Part shown: piece after piece, positions 17,969 to 24,929 of the stretch | Numbering within the stretch: the stretch's first letter is position 1 | How the letters are laid out: each line of letters begins with the position of its first letter | Source: Hydrogenophaga sp. | GTDB taxonomy: Bacteria > Pseudomonadota > Gammaproteobacteria > Burkholderiales > Burkholderiaceae_C | Assembly (NCBI GenBank): GCA_030653975.1 | Contig: JAURYH010000039.1 | Location: 1-64,000 of the forward strand | Reading direction: 5' to 3' | Length of the DNA stretch: 64,000 nt | The notes under the pieces: model-generated | What the model saw: only the letters and a program-made list of their open reading frames with translations | Databases searched by the model: none | Told to the model about the DNA's origin: nothing | Program-made: the position numbers and the translations under genes

Positions 17969-18775
17969 TCAGGCGCCGTGACACTTCTTGAACTTCTTGC
18001 CGCTGCCGCACCAGCAGGGATCGTTGCGGCCCGGCTCCACCGCCTTGCGCGCCGGCTCCACGCGCGGCCCCAGGCTCTGCCAGATCTGGCGCAGGTCGTA
18101 CACCGCCCAGATCGCCGCACCAAACGCATTCAGGCGCTCGTCGCTCACGCTCGGCGGGCCGTCTTCGCTGTGCATGCACACCGTGGGTTCGTCGGTGTCG
18201 TCTTCGGTCAGGACCACGATCGCTTCCAGCGCGTCGTTGAGCATCGCCACGACTTCCTTGTCGCGCGGCTCGGCCCATTCTTCGGCCCAGTTTTCCACCA
18301 CGAACATGAAACCCAGCGCCCAGACCTGCGCAAACGCCGGCAGCTCCTGGTCCCCGATCTCGGCGCGCTCCGCCTCGGGCAAAGCCGCGACGGCGCCGCG
18401 CACGTCCATCACCTCGGGGTGGTAGCTGCGTTCGTCTTCCAGCGTCTCCACGTTCGCACCCAGCGCGCTGGCCACCTCGTTCCAGCGGCGTGTCCACAGG
18501 GTCATGAACTGCGCGTATTGCGCTTCATCGGCGAACCAGGTGTCGCCCTCTTCGCCGCTGCTCACGCCAGGCTGGCTGTCGCCCGTGCCCAGCAACAGGG
18601 GCAGGAACTCGTCGGGCAACACCAGGCGGCGCGTGCACAGCAGCGCGGCCATGGCGCCTTCGCAGAACTCCCACTGCGGCACGTCTTCGCCGCGCGTGCG
18701 CAGGTCGTCCAGGATGGCGTCGAGTGCGTCGAAATCGTCGTTGTCCATCGGCTGGACCGGGGTTTCAGAGCTCAT
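17969..18775 (-). CDS. UPF0149 (YecA) family protein with C-terminal SEC-C motif
   Basis: This is a 268-residue acidic protein. The first 190 residues match the YecA/UPF0149 fold (FCEGAMAALLCTRRLVLPDEFLPLLLG, AFAQVWALGFMFVVENW). The extreme C-terminus is a SEC-C zinc motif, GRNDPCWCGSGKKFKKCHG, with the CxC-x8-CH ligands. SEC-C domains bind zinc and often contact the ribosome or SecA partners. The specific role is unknown. Start ATG 18775 gives MSSETPVQP; the longer in-frame ORF upstream has no supporting homology. Confidence 0.88.
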   Translation of the reverse strand: MSSETPVQPMDNDDFDALDAILDDLRTRGEDVPQWEFCEGAMAALLCTRRLVLPDEFLPLLLGTGDSQPGVSSGEEGDTWFADEAQYAQFMTLWTRRWNEVASALGANVETLEDERSYHPEVMDVRGAVAALPEAERAEIGDQELPAFAQVWALGFMFVVENWAEEWAEPRDKEVVAMLNDALEAIVVLTEDDTDEPTVCMHSEDGPPSVSDERLNAFGAAIWAVYDLRQIWQSLGPRVEPARKAVEPGRNDPCWCGSGKKFKKCHGA

Positions 18776-18888
18776 GTTGGGGCGGGGTCGGGTTTTGGGA
18801 TGCGGGCAGTGTAGCCCCTTGCCCCCGCTGAGATCCGCAGGCTCGACCCGCCTCAAAGCCCTCGCGCCGGTGATCGGCCACAACCGCC

Positions 18889-19011
18889 TCATGCTGGAAA
18901 AGATCCGCACCAGAATCCACCCGCGTCATGGGCAAAGTGGCCGCCCCGCTCAACGAAAACACCGAGGTTCAATGCATCGTCTTCGATTTCGATGGTGATG
19001 TGATCTTCCAT
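18889..19011 (-). CDS. Possible 40-residue hypothetical protein
   Basis: This is a short ORF on the same strand as its neighbours, starting MEDHITIEIEDDALNLGVF and ending in CGSFPA. It begins 17 bp after the qorB stop. The N-terminal alternation ITIEIED looks protein-like, but there is no recognised family and no clear ribosome-binding site. It is reported as a weak candidate in an otherwise empty 253-bp gap (18776-19028). Confidence 0.25.
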   Translation of the reverse strand: MEDHITIEIEDDALNLGVFVERGGHFAHDAGGFWCGSFPA

Positions 19012-19028
19012 CTGTCTGGCCGAGCGGG

Positions 19029-19883
19029 TCAGCCCGCCAGCGCCGCCTTCACCACGGCCGCCAGCGGCGTGGTCGGGCGGCCAATCAGCTGGCTCAGCTG
19101 GTGGCTGTCGTCGAACAGACCGCCTTTGGAGGCCCCCACGTCGGAGTCGGCCAGCAGCGCGGCGAAGCCTTCGGGCAGGCCCACCTGAACCAGCGCCGCC
19201 TTGTAGCCGGCTTCGGGCAGGTCGTTGTAGACCACGGGTTTGCCGGACTGCTGGGCGATTTCGGCAGCGAGTTCGGTGAGGGTGTAGGCGGTGTCGCCCG
19301 CCAGTTCGTACACACGGCCGGCCTGGCCTTCTTGCGTGAGCACGGCGGCCGCTGCGGCAGCGTAGTCGGCCCGGGCGGCAGAGGCGATGCGGCCGTCTTT
19401 CCCGCTGCCGATGACGGCGCCGTGTTGCACGGCGGCGCCGACGCTGGCGGTGTGGTTTTCGGTGTACCAGCCGTTGCGCAGCAGCACATGGGGCAGGCCC
19501 GAGGCGCGCAACATGGCTTCGGTTTCTTTGTGTTCGGCGGCCAGGCCGAGCGGCGAGCTGTCGGCGCGCAGGATGCTGGTGTAGGCCAGCAGCTTGACGC
19601 CGGCTTTCTGTGCGGCGGCGATGACGGCGGCGTGCTGCGGGGCGCGCTGGCCGACTTCGCTGGACGAGATGAGCAGCAGCTTGTCCACGCCCCGGAAGGC
19701 CGCTTCGAGTGTGGCGGGCTGGCTGTAGTCGGCCTGGCGCACCTGCACGCCGAGCGCGGCGAGGTCGGCGGCTTTTTCAGGGCTGCGCACGGCGGCCACG
19801 ATCTGGCTGGCGGGCACGGTCTTCTGCAGGTTCTGGATGACGAGGCGGCCGAGCTGGCCGGTGGCGCCGGTGATGGCAATCAT
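19029..19883 (-). CDS. qorB: NAD(P)H:quinone oxidoreductase / NmrA-like SDR (YtfG/QorB type)
   Basis: This is a 284-residue atypical SDR of the NmrA/QorB group. It begins MIAITGATGQLGRLVIQNL (NADP-binding GATGQLG), then VRQADYSQPATLEAAF, LLISSSEVGQR, LAYTSILRAD, LRNGWYTENH, VYELAGDTAYTLTELA and NDLPEAGYKAALVQVGLP, all close to E. coli YtfG. YtfG reduces quinones with NADPH. It is divergent from an HxlR-family gene, the same arrangement as E. coli ytfG/ytfH, which supports control by that regulator. Confidence 0.88.
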   Translation of the reverse strand: MIAITGATGQLGRLVIQNLQKTVPASQIVAAVRSPEKAADLAALGVQVRQADYSQPATLEAAFRGVDKLLLISSSEVGQRAPQHAAVIAAAQKAGVKLLAYTSILRADSSPLGLAAEHKETEAMLRASGLPHVLLRNGWYTENHTASVGAAVQHGAVIGSGKDGRIASAARADYAAAAAAVLTQEGQAGRVYELAGDTAYTLTELAAEIAQQSGKPVVYNDLPEAGYKAALVQVGLPEGFAALLADSDVGASKGGLFDDSHQLSQLIGRPTTPLAAVVKAALAG

Positions 19884-19943
19884 GGAAAAGCTCCTTGTGT
19901 GAAAACGGTGAGGAGCGGAGAATACCGATCAAACAAACTTTTC

Positions 19944-19969
19944 GTAAGTACGTACATAAAGGTAAGTAC
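19944..19969. promoter_or_regulatory. GTAAGTAC direct repeat, candidate HxlR operator
   Basis: GTAAGTAC occurs at 19944-19951 and 19962-19969, 18 bp apart, in the 89-bp gap between qorB and the hxlR-family gene. The first copy extends into a GTACGTAC palindrome. The second lies 3 bp before the regulator ATG. HxlR proteins bind as dimers to such short repeats, so autoregulation and repression of qorB are plausible. Confidence 0.5.
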
Positions 19970-19972
19970 CCA

Positions 19973-20434
19973 ATGAACACCAACGAGCCGACTTTGAACG
20001 CCGAAGCCCCGGCCATTGCCACGCTGATGGAGCGCGGCGAGCTGTTCGCGGCCGAGTGCCCCTCGCGCGCCGTGCTGCAGCACGTGACCAGCCGCTGGGG
20101 CGTGCTGGTGCTGGTGGCGCTGCTGGCGGGCACGCACCGCTTCAGCGACCTGCGCCGCAAGATCGGCGGCGTGAGCGAGAAGATGCTGGCGCAGACGCTG
20201 CAGTGGCTGGAGGGCGATGGTTTCGTGCTGCGCACGCAATACCCTGTTGTGCCGCCACACGTGGAATACAGCCTCACGCCCATGGGCGTGGAGGTGGCGC
20301 GTCAGGTGGAGGGTCTGGCGGACTGGATCGAGGTCAACCTCGGCCGCATCCTGAGCGGGCGGCGCGAGCGGGCCGATGCGCTGGCGACCCAGCCGCTGCC
20401 CGGCGTGCGCGGCGGTGTGCGGACACCGGCATGA
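19973..20434 (+). CDS. HxlR-family transcriptional regulator (YtfH type)
   Basis: This is a 153-residue winged-HTH regulator. CPSRAVLQHVTSRWGVLVLVALLAGTHRFSDLRR is the HxlR signature helix-turn-helix with the N-terminal Cys (about 29) often used for quinone/electrophile sensing. ISEKML-type segment GGVSEKMLAQTLQWLEGDGFVLR and YSLTPMGVEVARQ follow. It is divergent from qorB, its probable target. Start ATG 19973. The stop TGA overlaps the ATG of a 66-bp repeat that follows directly. Confidence 0.9.
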   Translation: MNTNEPTLNAEAPAIATLMERGELFAAECPSRAVLQHVTSRWGVLVLVALLAGTHRFSDLRRKIGGVSEKMLAQTLQWLEGDGFVLRTQYPVVPPHVEYSLTPMGVEVARQVEGLADWIEVNLGRILSGRRERADALATQPLPGVRGGVRTPA

Positions 20435-20496
20435 GCGCCGCGCCGGGCCGTTCCCAAGCAAGCTCGCACCGCAGCCCGCAGGGCGAAGGTACTCCA
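20431..20496 (+). repeat. Start-codon repeat, type A, copy 1 (66 bp)
   Basis: The unit begins with ATGAGC at the hxlR stop (ATGA overlap) and ends just before GTGAGC, 66 bp later. Its core GCCGGGCCGTTCCCAAGCAA and the segment CTCGCACCGCAGCCC recur on the minus strand at 45066-45131 with the same length. The end carries GAAGG seven bases before GTG, a Shine-Dalgarno sequence plus start codon. It is followed head-to-tail by a type B unit, and its reading frame runs into that unit. Confidence 0.85.
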
Positions 20497-20561
20497 GTGA
20501 GCGCCGCCCGGCCGCTCCGAAGGCGCTCGGCCCCGCAGTGCGCAGCACGGAGGGTAGTCCG
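20497..20561 (+). repeat. Start-codon repeat, type B, copy 1 (65 bp)
   Basis: This 65-bp unit starts GTGAGCGCCGCCCGG and ends GGAGGGTAGTCCG just before the GTG start of the next gene. It matches 53143-53207 base for base except a few substitutions. It carries a strong Shine-Dalgarno (GGAGGG) eight to nine bases before GTG. The mini-frame that enters from the ATG at 20431 ends at TGA 20563-20565, overlapping that GTG. Confidence 0.85.
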
Positions 20562-20807
20562 GTGAACACAGCGCCGGGACCCTTGAGTCTGCGGCCTGTC
20601 AACGAGGGCGTGTTCGCCGTGCTGGACGCCGCCGGCCAGCACGTGGGCAACCTCAAGCGCATCGGCGCGGTGTGGAAGTTCAAGGCCGTGGGCAGCACGG
20701 CACAGGGCGAGAACGTGCCCGGCGGCGGACCGCTGACGGAGCGGCACAACACGGCGTTTGAGCGGCCGGACCCGGCCGAGGTGAGCGCCGGCTTGCTGGC
20801 GGGCTGA
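20562..20807 (+). CDS. Hypothetical 81-residue protein
   Basis: This begins at a GTG supplied by the edge of a type B repeat with SD GGAGGG, and reads MNTAPGPLSLRPVNEGVFAV. The body (VLDAAGQHVGNLKRIGAVWKF, KAVG, GENVPGGGPLTERHN) is polar with no membrane segment or signal peptide. I do not recognise a family. It follows hxlR on the same strand with only the two repeats between, so it may be co-transcribed. Its translation seems to depend on the repeat-borne initiation site. Confidence 0.6.
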   Translation: MNTAPGPLSLRPVNEGVFAVLDAAGQHVGNLKRIGAVWKFKAVGSTAQGENVPGGGPLTERHNTAFERPDPAEVSAGLLAG

Positions 20808-20828
20808 GCTCAGCCGTTTGCCGGGAAA

Positions 20829-21221
20829 TCAGGTGCTGGCAAAACGCCCGCGCAGGTAACCGATGATCGCGGCCGAGTCGGTCAGCCACTGGCTCTGACC
20901 CGCCGCGTCGGTGATCTTCAGGCAAGGCACCTTGGTGGCGCCGCTGCCCTGCAGCAGCTCGGCGCGGTTCGCAGCATCGTGCTGGGCGTCGCGCTGCTCG
21001 ATGGGCAGGGAGAGGCGGCGCATTTCCTGCCGCACCTTGATGCAGAACGGGCAGGTGCTGAACTGGTAGAGCGCGAGGTTCTGGCACTGCAGATTGACGG
21101 TGGTCTGCAGCGCGGGTTCGCGCACCACGCCGCGCGGCTGGGTGAGACGCTCTTTCAGCAACATGAAGGGGCCAAGCACGGTGCGCAGGGTCTTGAAGAA
21201 GGCACGGATGATGGGTTTCAT
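20829..21221 (-). CDS. Glutaredoxin-domain protein
   Basis: This is a 130-residue protein with a short N-terminal amphipathic or membrane-associated segment (MKPIIRAFFKTLRTVLGPFM) followed by a glutaredoxin fold. The redox motif CPFC is at about 57-60 in YQFSTCPFCIKVRQEMRR. GATKVPCLKI is the cis-Pro loop, and LTDSAAIIGYLRGRF is the C-terminal helix. It may reduce disulfides with glutathione; gshA and gshB are elsewhere in the window. The ATG overlaps the stop of the PIN gene (ATGA). Confidence 0.88.
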   Translation of the reverse strand: MKPIIRAFFKTLRTVLGPFMLLKERLTQPRGVVREPALQTTVNLQCQNLALYQFSTCPFCIKVRQEMRRLSLPIEQRDAQHDAANRAELLQGSGATKVPCLKITDAAGQSQWLTDSAAIIGYLRGRFAST

Positions 21222-21673
21222 GGGGTGGTTTCGGTGGGTTGGCGGGTGACGGGCGTCCACTGGCGGCTCACGCTCACGCCGAGCCTGGCCAGGCGCTTGG
21301 CCATGCACAGCACGGCTTTGTCCTTGCTCAGCAACACGGCGGTGTGCGCGGCGGCGAGGTCGATGAACTTCTGGTCGTCGGCATCTTTGCAGACGTAGGG
21401 CGCCTTGGGGGCGGTGTCCGCGAGCTGGGCGCGGGCATCGAAGGTGGAGAGCACGGCCTCGGCGGTCAGTGACCGGGCCACCAGGCGCTTGACCACCTGC
21501 GGATAGGCCAGCACGCGGTTCAGTTCTTCACGCATCACGGGCGTGGCCAGCCAGCGGGTCTGCGGGTCGGCCAGGACCGCGCGCAGCGGCACCGTGGCCG
21601 GGTCTTCGTAGACGAAGAGATCGAGCACGACGTTGGTGTCGATCACCAGCGTCACCGATGTGCCCGCGCTCAT
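21218..21673 (-). CDS. PIN-domain protein, putative toxin component
   Basis: This 151-residue PIN-family ribonuclease-like protein matches the group annotated as putative toxin-antitoxin toxin, PIN family. Acidic residues are placed as expected: LVIDTNVVLDLF (Asp 11), REELNRVL (Glu), and KDADDQKFIDLAAA (two Asp). No antitoxin gene lies beside it. Instead it is wedged by ATGA overlaps between rlmL and the glutaredoxin gene. That suggests an RNA-processing role in a housekeeping operon rather than a mobile toxin. Confidence 0.8.
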   Translation of the reverse strand: MSAGTSVTLVIDTNVVLDLFVYEDPATVPLRAVLADPQTRWLATPVMREELNRVLAYPQVVKRLVARSLTAEAVLSTFDARAQLADTAPKAPYVCKDADDQKFIDLAAAHTAVLLSKDKAVLCMAKRLARLGVSVSRQWTPVTRQPTETTP

Positions 21674-23004
21674 GCGGCCGGCGGGGCGGCGTCGGGGGTC
21701 CGCCGTGCAGTAAGGTCAAAGCGGAACAGGCGGCATTCGATAGGGCCGTTCCACAGCGGTACGCGGCGCGATTCCTTGAAGCGCATCTTGCCGGGCAGCT
21801 TGAGGTCGGGCGTGAGCAGCCAGGCGCTCCAGCCGGCGTAGTGGCTTTTCCAGTGGGCCGCGAGCTGCTGGAAGAACTCGCTGCCGTCGCCACCATCGCT
21901 CATCTGCGCGCTCTCGCGTCCGAGGCCGGGCGCGGGGGGCGCGGCCTTGCCGGCGGTGAAGGTGCGCGGGGCGCGCGGTTCCATGCGCTGGGCGCGGGCG
22001 CTGGCGTTTTCTCCAGCCACACCGGCGGCAGCGATGCGCTCGCCGTAGGGCGGGTTGAGCAGCATCACACCGGGTTTCTGGGTGGGCGGCATACGCTGCA
22101 GGGCGTCGCCGCCGCGCAGTTCAATGGCGTGGGCCACGCCCGCGCGCTCGGCGTTGCGCTGCGCGAAATCGACCATGCGGAACGAGACGTCGCTGCCGAA
22201 GACGATGGGCGCATGGTCTTCGGGCCAAGGGCGCATGTCGCGTTCGGCTTCGTCCTGGATGGCGTGCCACACATGCTGCTGGAACGGCAGCATTTTTTCA
22301 AACGCGAAGCGGCGCAGCATCCCGGGCGGGATGTTGAGCGCGATCTGCGCGGCCTCGATCACCACCGTACCGCTGCCGCAGCAGGGGTCGTACAGCGGGG
22401 TGATGGCGTCCAGCGTTTCGGCTTCGCCGCCGTTCCAGCCAGTGGCGGCGATCATGGCCGCGGCCAGCGTTTCCTTCAGCGGTGCATCGCCCTTGTCTTC
22501 GCGCCAGCCTCGCTTGAACAGCGGCTCACCCGAGGTGTCGATGTAGAGCGTGAGTTCTTCGGTGGTCACGTGGGCGTAGATGCGCACGTCGGGCCAGGTG
22601 GTGTCCACGCTGGGGCGTTCGCCGCGCTTGTCGCGGAAGCGATCACAGATCGCGTCCTTGATCTTCAGTGCGGCGAAGTTCAGGCTGGTCAGCGGGCTGT
22701 GCTGCGCGGTGATCTCGACCTTGATGGTCTGCGCCGGGGTGAACCAGATCTCCCAGGCGATCTCGCTGGCGGCGTTGTACAGGTCCTGCTCGCTGCGGTA
22801 ACCGCCGTGCCACAGCTGCACCAATACCCGTTGAGAGAGTCGGCTGTGCAGGTTCAGGCGCATGGCGTCGCGCCACGAGGCCATCACGCCCACACCACCG
22901 CGCGCCTTGAACGCCAGCGGCTCGTTGGTGATGCGCTGCACTTCGTCGGCGAGCATGTCCTCCACGCCGGCCGCACAGGGGAGAAACAACTTCAATTGGT
23001 TCAT
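21670..23004 (-). CDS. rlmL: THUMP-domain 23S rRNA guanine methyltransferase (RlmL N-terminal-type)
   Basis: This is a 444-residue SAM-dependent RNA methyltransferase that would form m2G2445 in 23S rRNA. The THUMP domain covers about 45-155. The Rossmann methyltransferase follows with DPCCGSGT at about 206-213 and the catalytic NPPYGER at 317-323. It lacks the RlmK half found in E. coli RlmKL. Between NPPYGER and the final DGSEFFQQLAAHWK segment there is an extra, low-complexity stretch of about 50 residues rich in Ala, Arg and Pro. The stop overlaps the PIN gene start. Confidence 0.9.
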   Translation of the reverse strand: MNQLKLFLPCAAGVEDMLADEVQRITNEPLAFKARGGVGVMASWRDAMRLNLHSRLSQRVLVQLWHGGYRSEQDLYNAASEIAWEIWFTPAQTIKVEITAQHSPLTSLNFAALKIKDAICDRFRDKRGERPSVDTTWPDVRIYAHVTTEELTLYIDTSGEPLFKRGWREDKGDAPLKETLAAAMIAATGWNGGEAETLDAITPLYDPCCGSGTVVIEAAQIALNIPPGMLRRFAFEKMLPFQQHVWHAIQDEAERDMRPWPEDHAPIVFGSDVSFRMVDFAQRNAERAGVAHAIELRGGDALQRMPPTQKPGVMLLNPPYGERIAAAGVAGENASARAQRMEPRAPRTFTAGKAAPPAPGLGRESAQMSDGGDGSEFFQQLAAHWKSHYAGWSAWLLTPDLKLPGKMRFKESRRVPLWNGPIECRLFRFDLTARRTPDAAPPAA

Positions 23005-23013
23005 GGTGCGTAT

Positions 23014-23089
23014 CGCCGCCGGGCCGCCCCAAGGCGAAACAGCCGCCTCGGGGGGCAGCGACCCGCGAAGCGGCGGAGCGTGGGGGTCA
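23014..23089 (+). repeat. R-family GC-rich palindromic repeat, copy 1
   Basis: This copy starts CGCCGCCGGGCCGCCCC, holds the palindromes CCTCGGGGGG and CCGCGAAGCGG, and ends GGAGCGTGGGGGTCA. The last bases of the repeat form the rpoN stop codon on the other strand. The family recurs at 24769-24844, 24850-24898 (short) and, inverted, 57379-57444. Confidence 0.85.
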
Positions 23090-24736
23090 TAACGACTTCC
23101 TAAGGTTGGCCGGTGCGATGCGCAGTGCCTCGCGGTACTTGGCCACGGTGCGGCGCGCGCATTCGATGCCCTGCTCCTTGAGCAGGTCGGAGAGCTGGTT
23201 GTCCGACAGCGGCTTCTTCGGATCTTCCGAGGCGATGAACTGCTTGAGCAGGGCGCGTACCGCGGTGCTGGACGCGTTGCCGCCGGTTTCGGTGCCGAGC
23301 GAAGAGCCGAAGAAGTACTTGAGCTCGTAGGTGCCGAAGGGCGTGGCCATGTACTTGGCGGTGGTCACGCGGCTGATGGTGGACTCGTGCAGGCCGAGCT
23401 CGTCGGCGATCTCGCGCAGCACCAGCGGGCGCATGGCGAGCTCACCGTGCATGAAGAAGTTGCGCTGGCGTTCGACGATGGCCGAGGACACGCGCAGGAT
23501 GGTGTCGAAGCGCTGCTGGATGTTCTTGATGAACCAGCGCGCTTCCTGCAGTCGCTGCTGCATGGCAGCGTGGCCGGCTTCGCCGCCGTTGTCCCGGCCG
23601 CCGCGGTTTTGCCGCATGGCGTTGGCGTACACGTCGTGCACGCGCAGGCGCGGCATCACGTCGGGGTTGAGGATGACCTTGAAGCCCCGGCCGGCGCGTG
23701 TGACGATGACGTCGGGCACAACCACGTTGCGCTCGACATCGATGAAACGGCGCCCGGGTTTGGGTTCCAGCCGGGCGATGATGGCCAGCGCGGCGCGGGC
23801 GGTTTCATCGTCGATGCCGCACAGGGCACACAGGCGCTTGATGTCGCGTTTGGCCACCAGCTCCATGGACTGGTTGCAGATGGCGAGCGCCGCGCGCGCT
23901 TCGGGGGAGTTGCGCAGCTCCTCGATCTGCAGCCGCAGGCATTCGCCGAGGTTGCGCGCGCCCACGCCGGTGGGCTCCATGTGCTGCAGCCAGCCCAGGG
24001 CCATGCGCAGCTGCGCTTCAACGGCCTCCAGCTCTTCGATGGCCGGCGAGGCGGCCTCGCGACCGTGCATGAGCCGCCAGAAGCCGAGGGCGAGTTCGGC
24101 CATGTCGTCTTCGAGGTAGGCATCGTCGTTGAGCGATTCGATGAGGAAATACAGCGCCGCGGCGTCCTCGTCGCTCAGGCGCAGGCAGCGGGCCTGCTCG
24201 TGCAGGTGGTCCTGCAGGCTGACGGGACTGCGGGCCAGGTCGGCTGCGCTGGCGGTTTCGTCGTCGCCACCGGAGCCGCTGTTGCGCGCCGGTGCGTCGC
24301 CGCCCCATTCGCTGTCGTCGGGCGCCATCTCGACCGTGCCGTCGCCTTCCCAGCTCTCTTCGACCGGGGTGGCACCGTCAAGCCGGCTTTCAATTTCGTC
24401 GCCAGGGCCGCTGTCGGCGGGGGCGTCGGACGTGCTGCTGACGCGGTCGGTCAGCGGGCCGTCGTATTCGGCCGGCGCAGCCACGGCGTCGGCCACCGGC
24501 AGCGCGGCCTCGGCGATCTGTTCGCCGGCGCTCACCGGCGCATCGACCTGCTCCAGACCGAAAGCCTCGCGCTCGGCGATCTCTTCCGTGCGCTCCAGAA
24601 ACGGGTTTTCGTCGAGCATCTGCTCGACCTCCTGCGCCATTTCCAGCGTGGAGAGTTGCAGCAGACGGATCGATTGCTGCAACTGGGGCGTGAGCGCCAG
24701 GTGCTGCGATACACGCAGGGACAGGCCTTGCTTCAT
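23087..24736 (-). CDS. rpoN: RNA polymerase sigma-54 factor
   Basis: This is a 549-residue alternative sigma factor for enhancer-dependent promoters. Region I is Gln/Leu-rich (SLRVSQHLALTPQLQQSIRL), needed for activator response. Region II (about 50-150) is acidic and variable. The core-binding domain follows, then the HTH near ESTISRVTTAKYMATPFG, and the RpoN box ARRTVAKYRE at about 527-536. Start ATG 24736 (MKQGLSLRVS). It lies downstream of lptA-lptB, a conserved neighbourhood. Two R-family repeats separate it from lptB, and the stop codon lies at the edge of a third. Confidence 0.97.
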   Translation of the reverse strand: MKQGLSLRVSQHLALTPQLQQSIRLLQLSTLEMAQEVEQMLDENPFLERTEEIAEREAFGLEQVDAPVSAGEQIAEAALPVADAVAAPAEYDGPLTDRVSSTSDAPADSGPGDEIESRLDGATPVEESWEGDGTVEMAPDDSEWGGDAPARNSGSGGDDETASAADLARSPVSLQDHLHEQARCLRLSDEDAAALYFLIESLNDDAYLEDDMAELALGFWRLMHGREAASPAIEELEAVEAQLRMALGWLQHMEPTGVGARNLGECLRLQIEELRNSPEARAALAICNQSMELVAKRDIKRLCALCGIDDETARAALAIIARLEPKPGRRFIDVERNVVVPDVIVTRAGRGFKVILNPDVMPRLRVHDVYANAMRQNRGGRDNGGEAGHAAMQQRLQEARWFIKNIQQRFDTILRVSSAIVERQRNFFMHGELAMRPLVLREIADELGLHESTISRVTTAKYMATPFGTYELKYFFGSSLGTETGGNASSTAVRALLKQFIASEDPKKPLSDNQLSDLLKEQGIECARRTVAKYREALRIAPANLRKSL

Positions 24737-24768
24737 GCCAGAGCTTCCAGCAGCGCGAAACGGAGATT

Positions 24769-24844
24769 CGCCGCCGGGCCGCCCCAAGGCGAATCAGCCC
24801 CCTCGGGGGGCAGCGCGCCGCGCAGCGGGAAAGCGTGGGGGTCA
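24769..24844 (+). repeat. R-family GC-rich palindromic repeat, copy 2
   Basis: This near-identical copy of the element at 23014 lies between rpoN and lptB. It runs from CGCCGCCGGGCC through CCCCTCGGGGGG and GCCGCGCAGCGGG to GCGTGGGGGTCA. It is followed after five bases by a shorter copy, giving a tandem pair. Confidence 0.85.
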
Positions 24845-24849
24845 CAAGA

Positions 24850-24898
24850 CGCCGCCGGGCCGCCCCAAGGCGAATCAGCCCCCTCGGGGGGCAGCGAA
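24850..24898 (+). repeat. R-family repeat, copy 3 (truncated)
   Basis: The first 49 bases of the R element, through CCCCCTCGGGGGGCAGCGA; the second half with the CCGCGAAGCGG hairpin is missing. It sits in tandem behind copy 2 within the 193-bp lptB-rpoN gap. Confidence 0.8.
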
Positions 24899-24929
24899 GT
24901 ACATGAAATGACAGGCGTGGTGGTCATGC

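Noticed and set aside
18928-19188. 86-codon plus-strand frame starting MGKVAAPLNENTEV with FDFDGD resembling a HAD motif
   Set aside because: The FDFDGD segment is short and lacks the following HAD residues; the second half is antisense to qorB.
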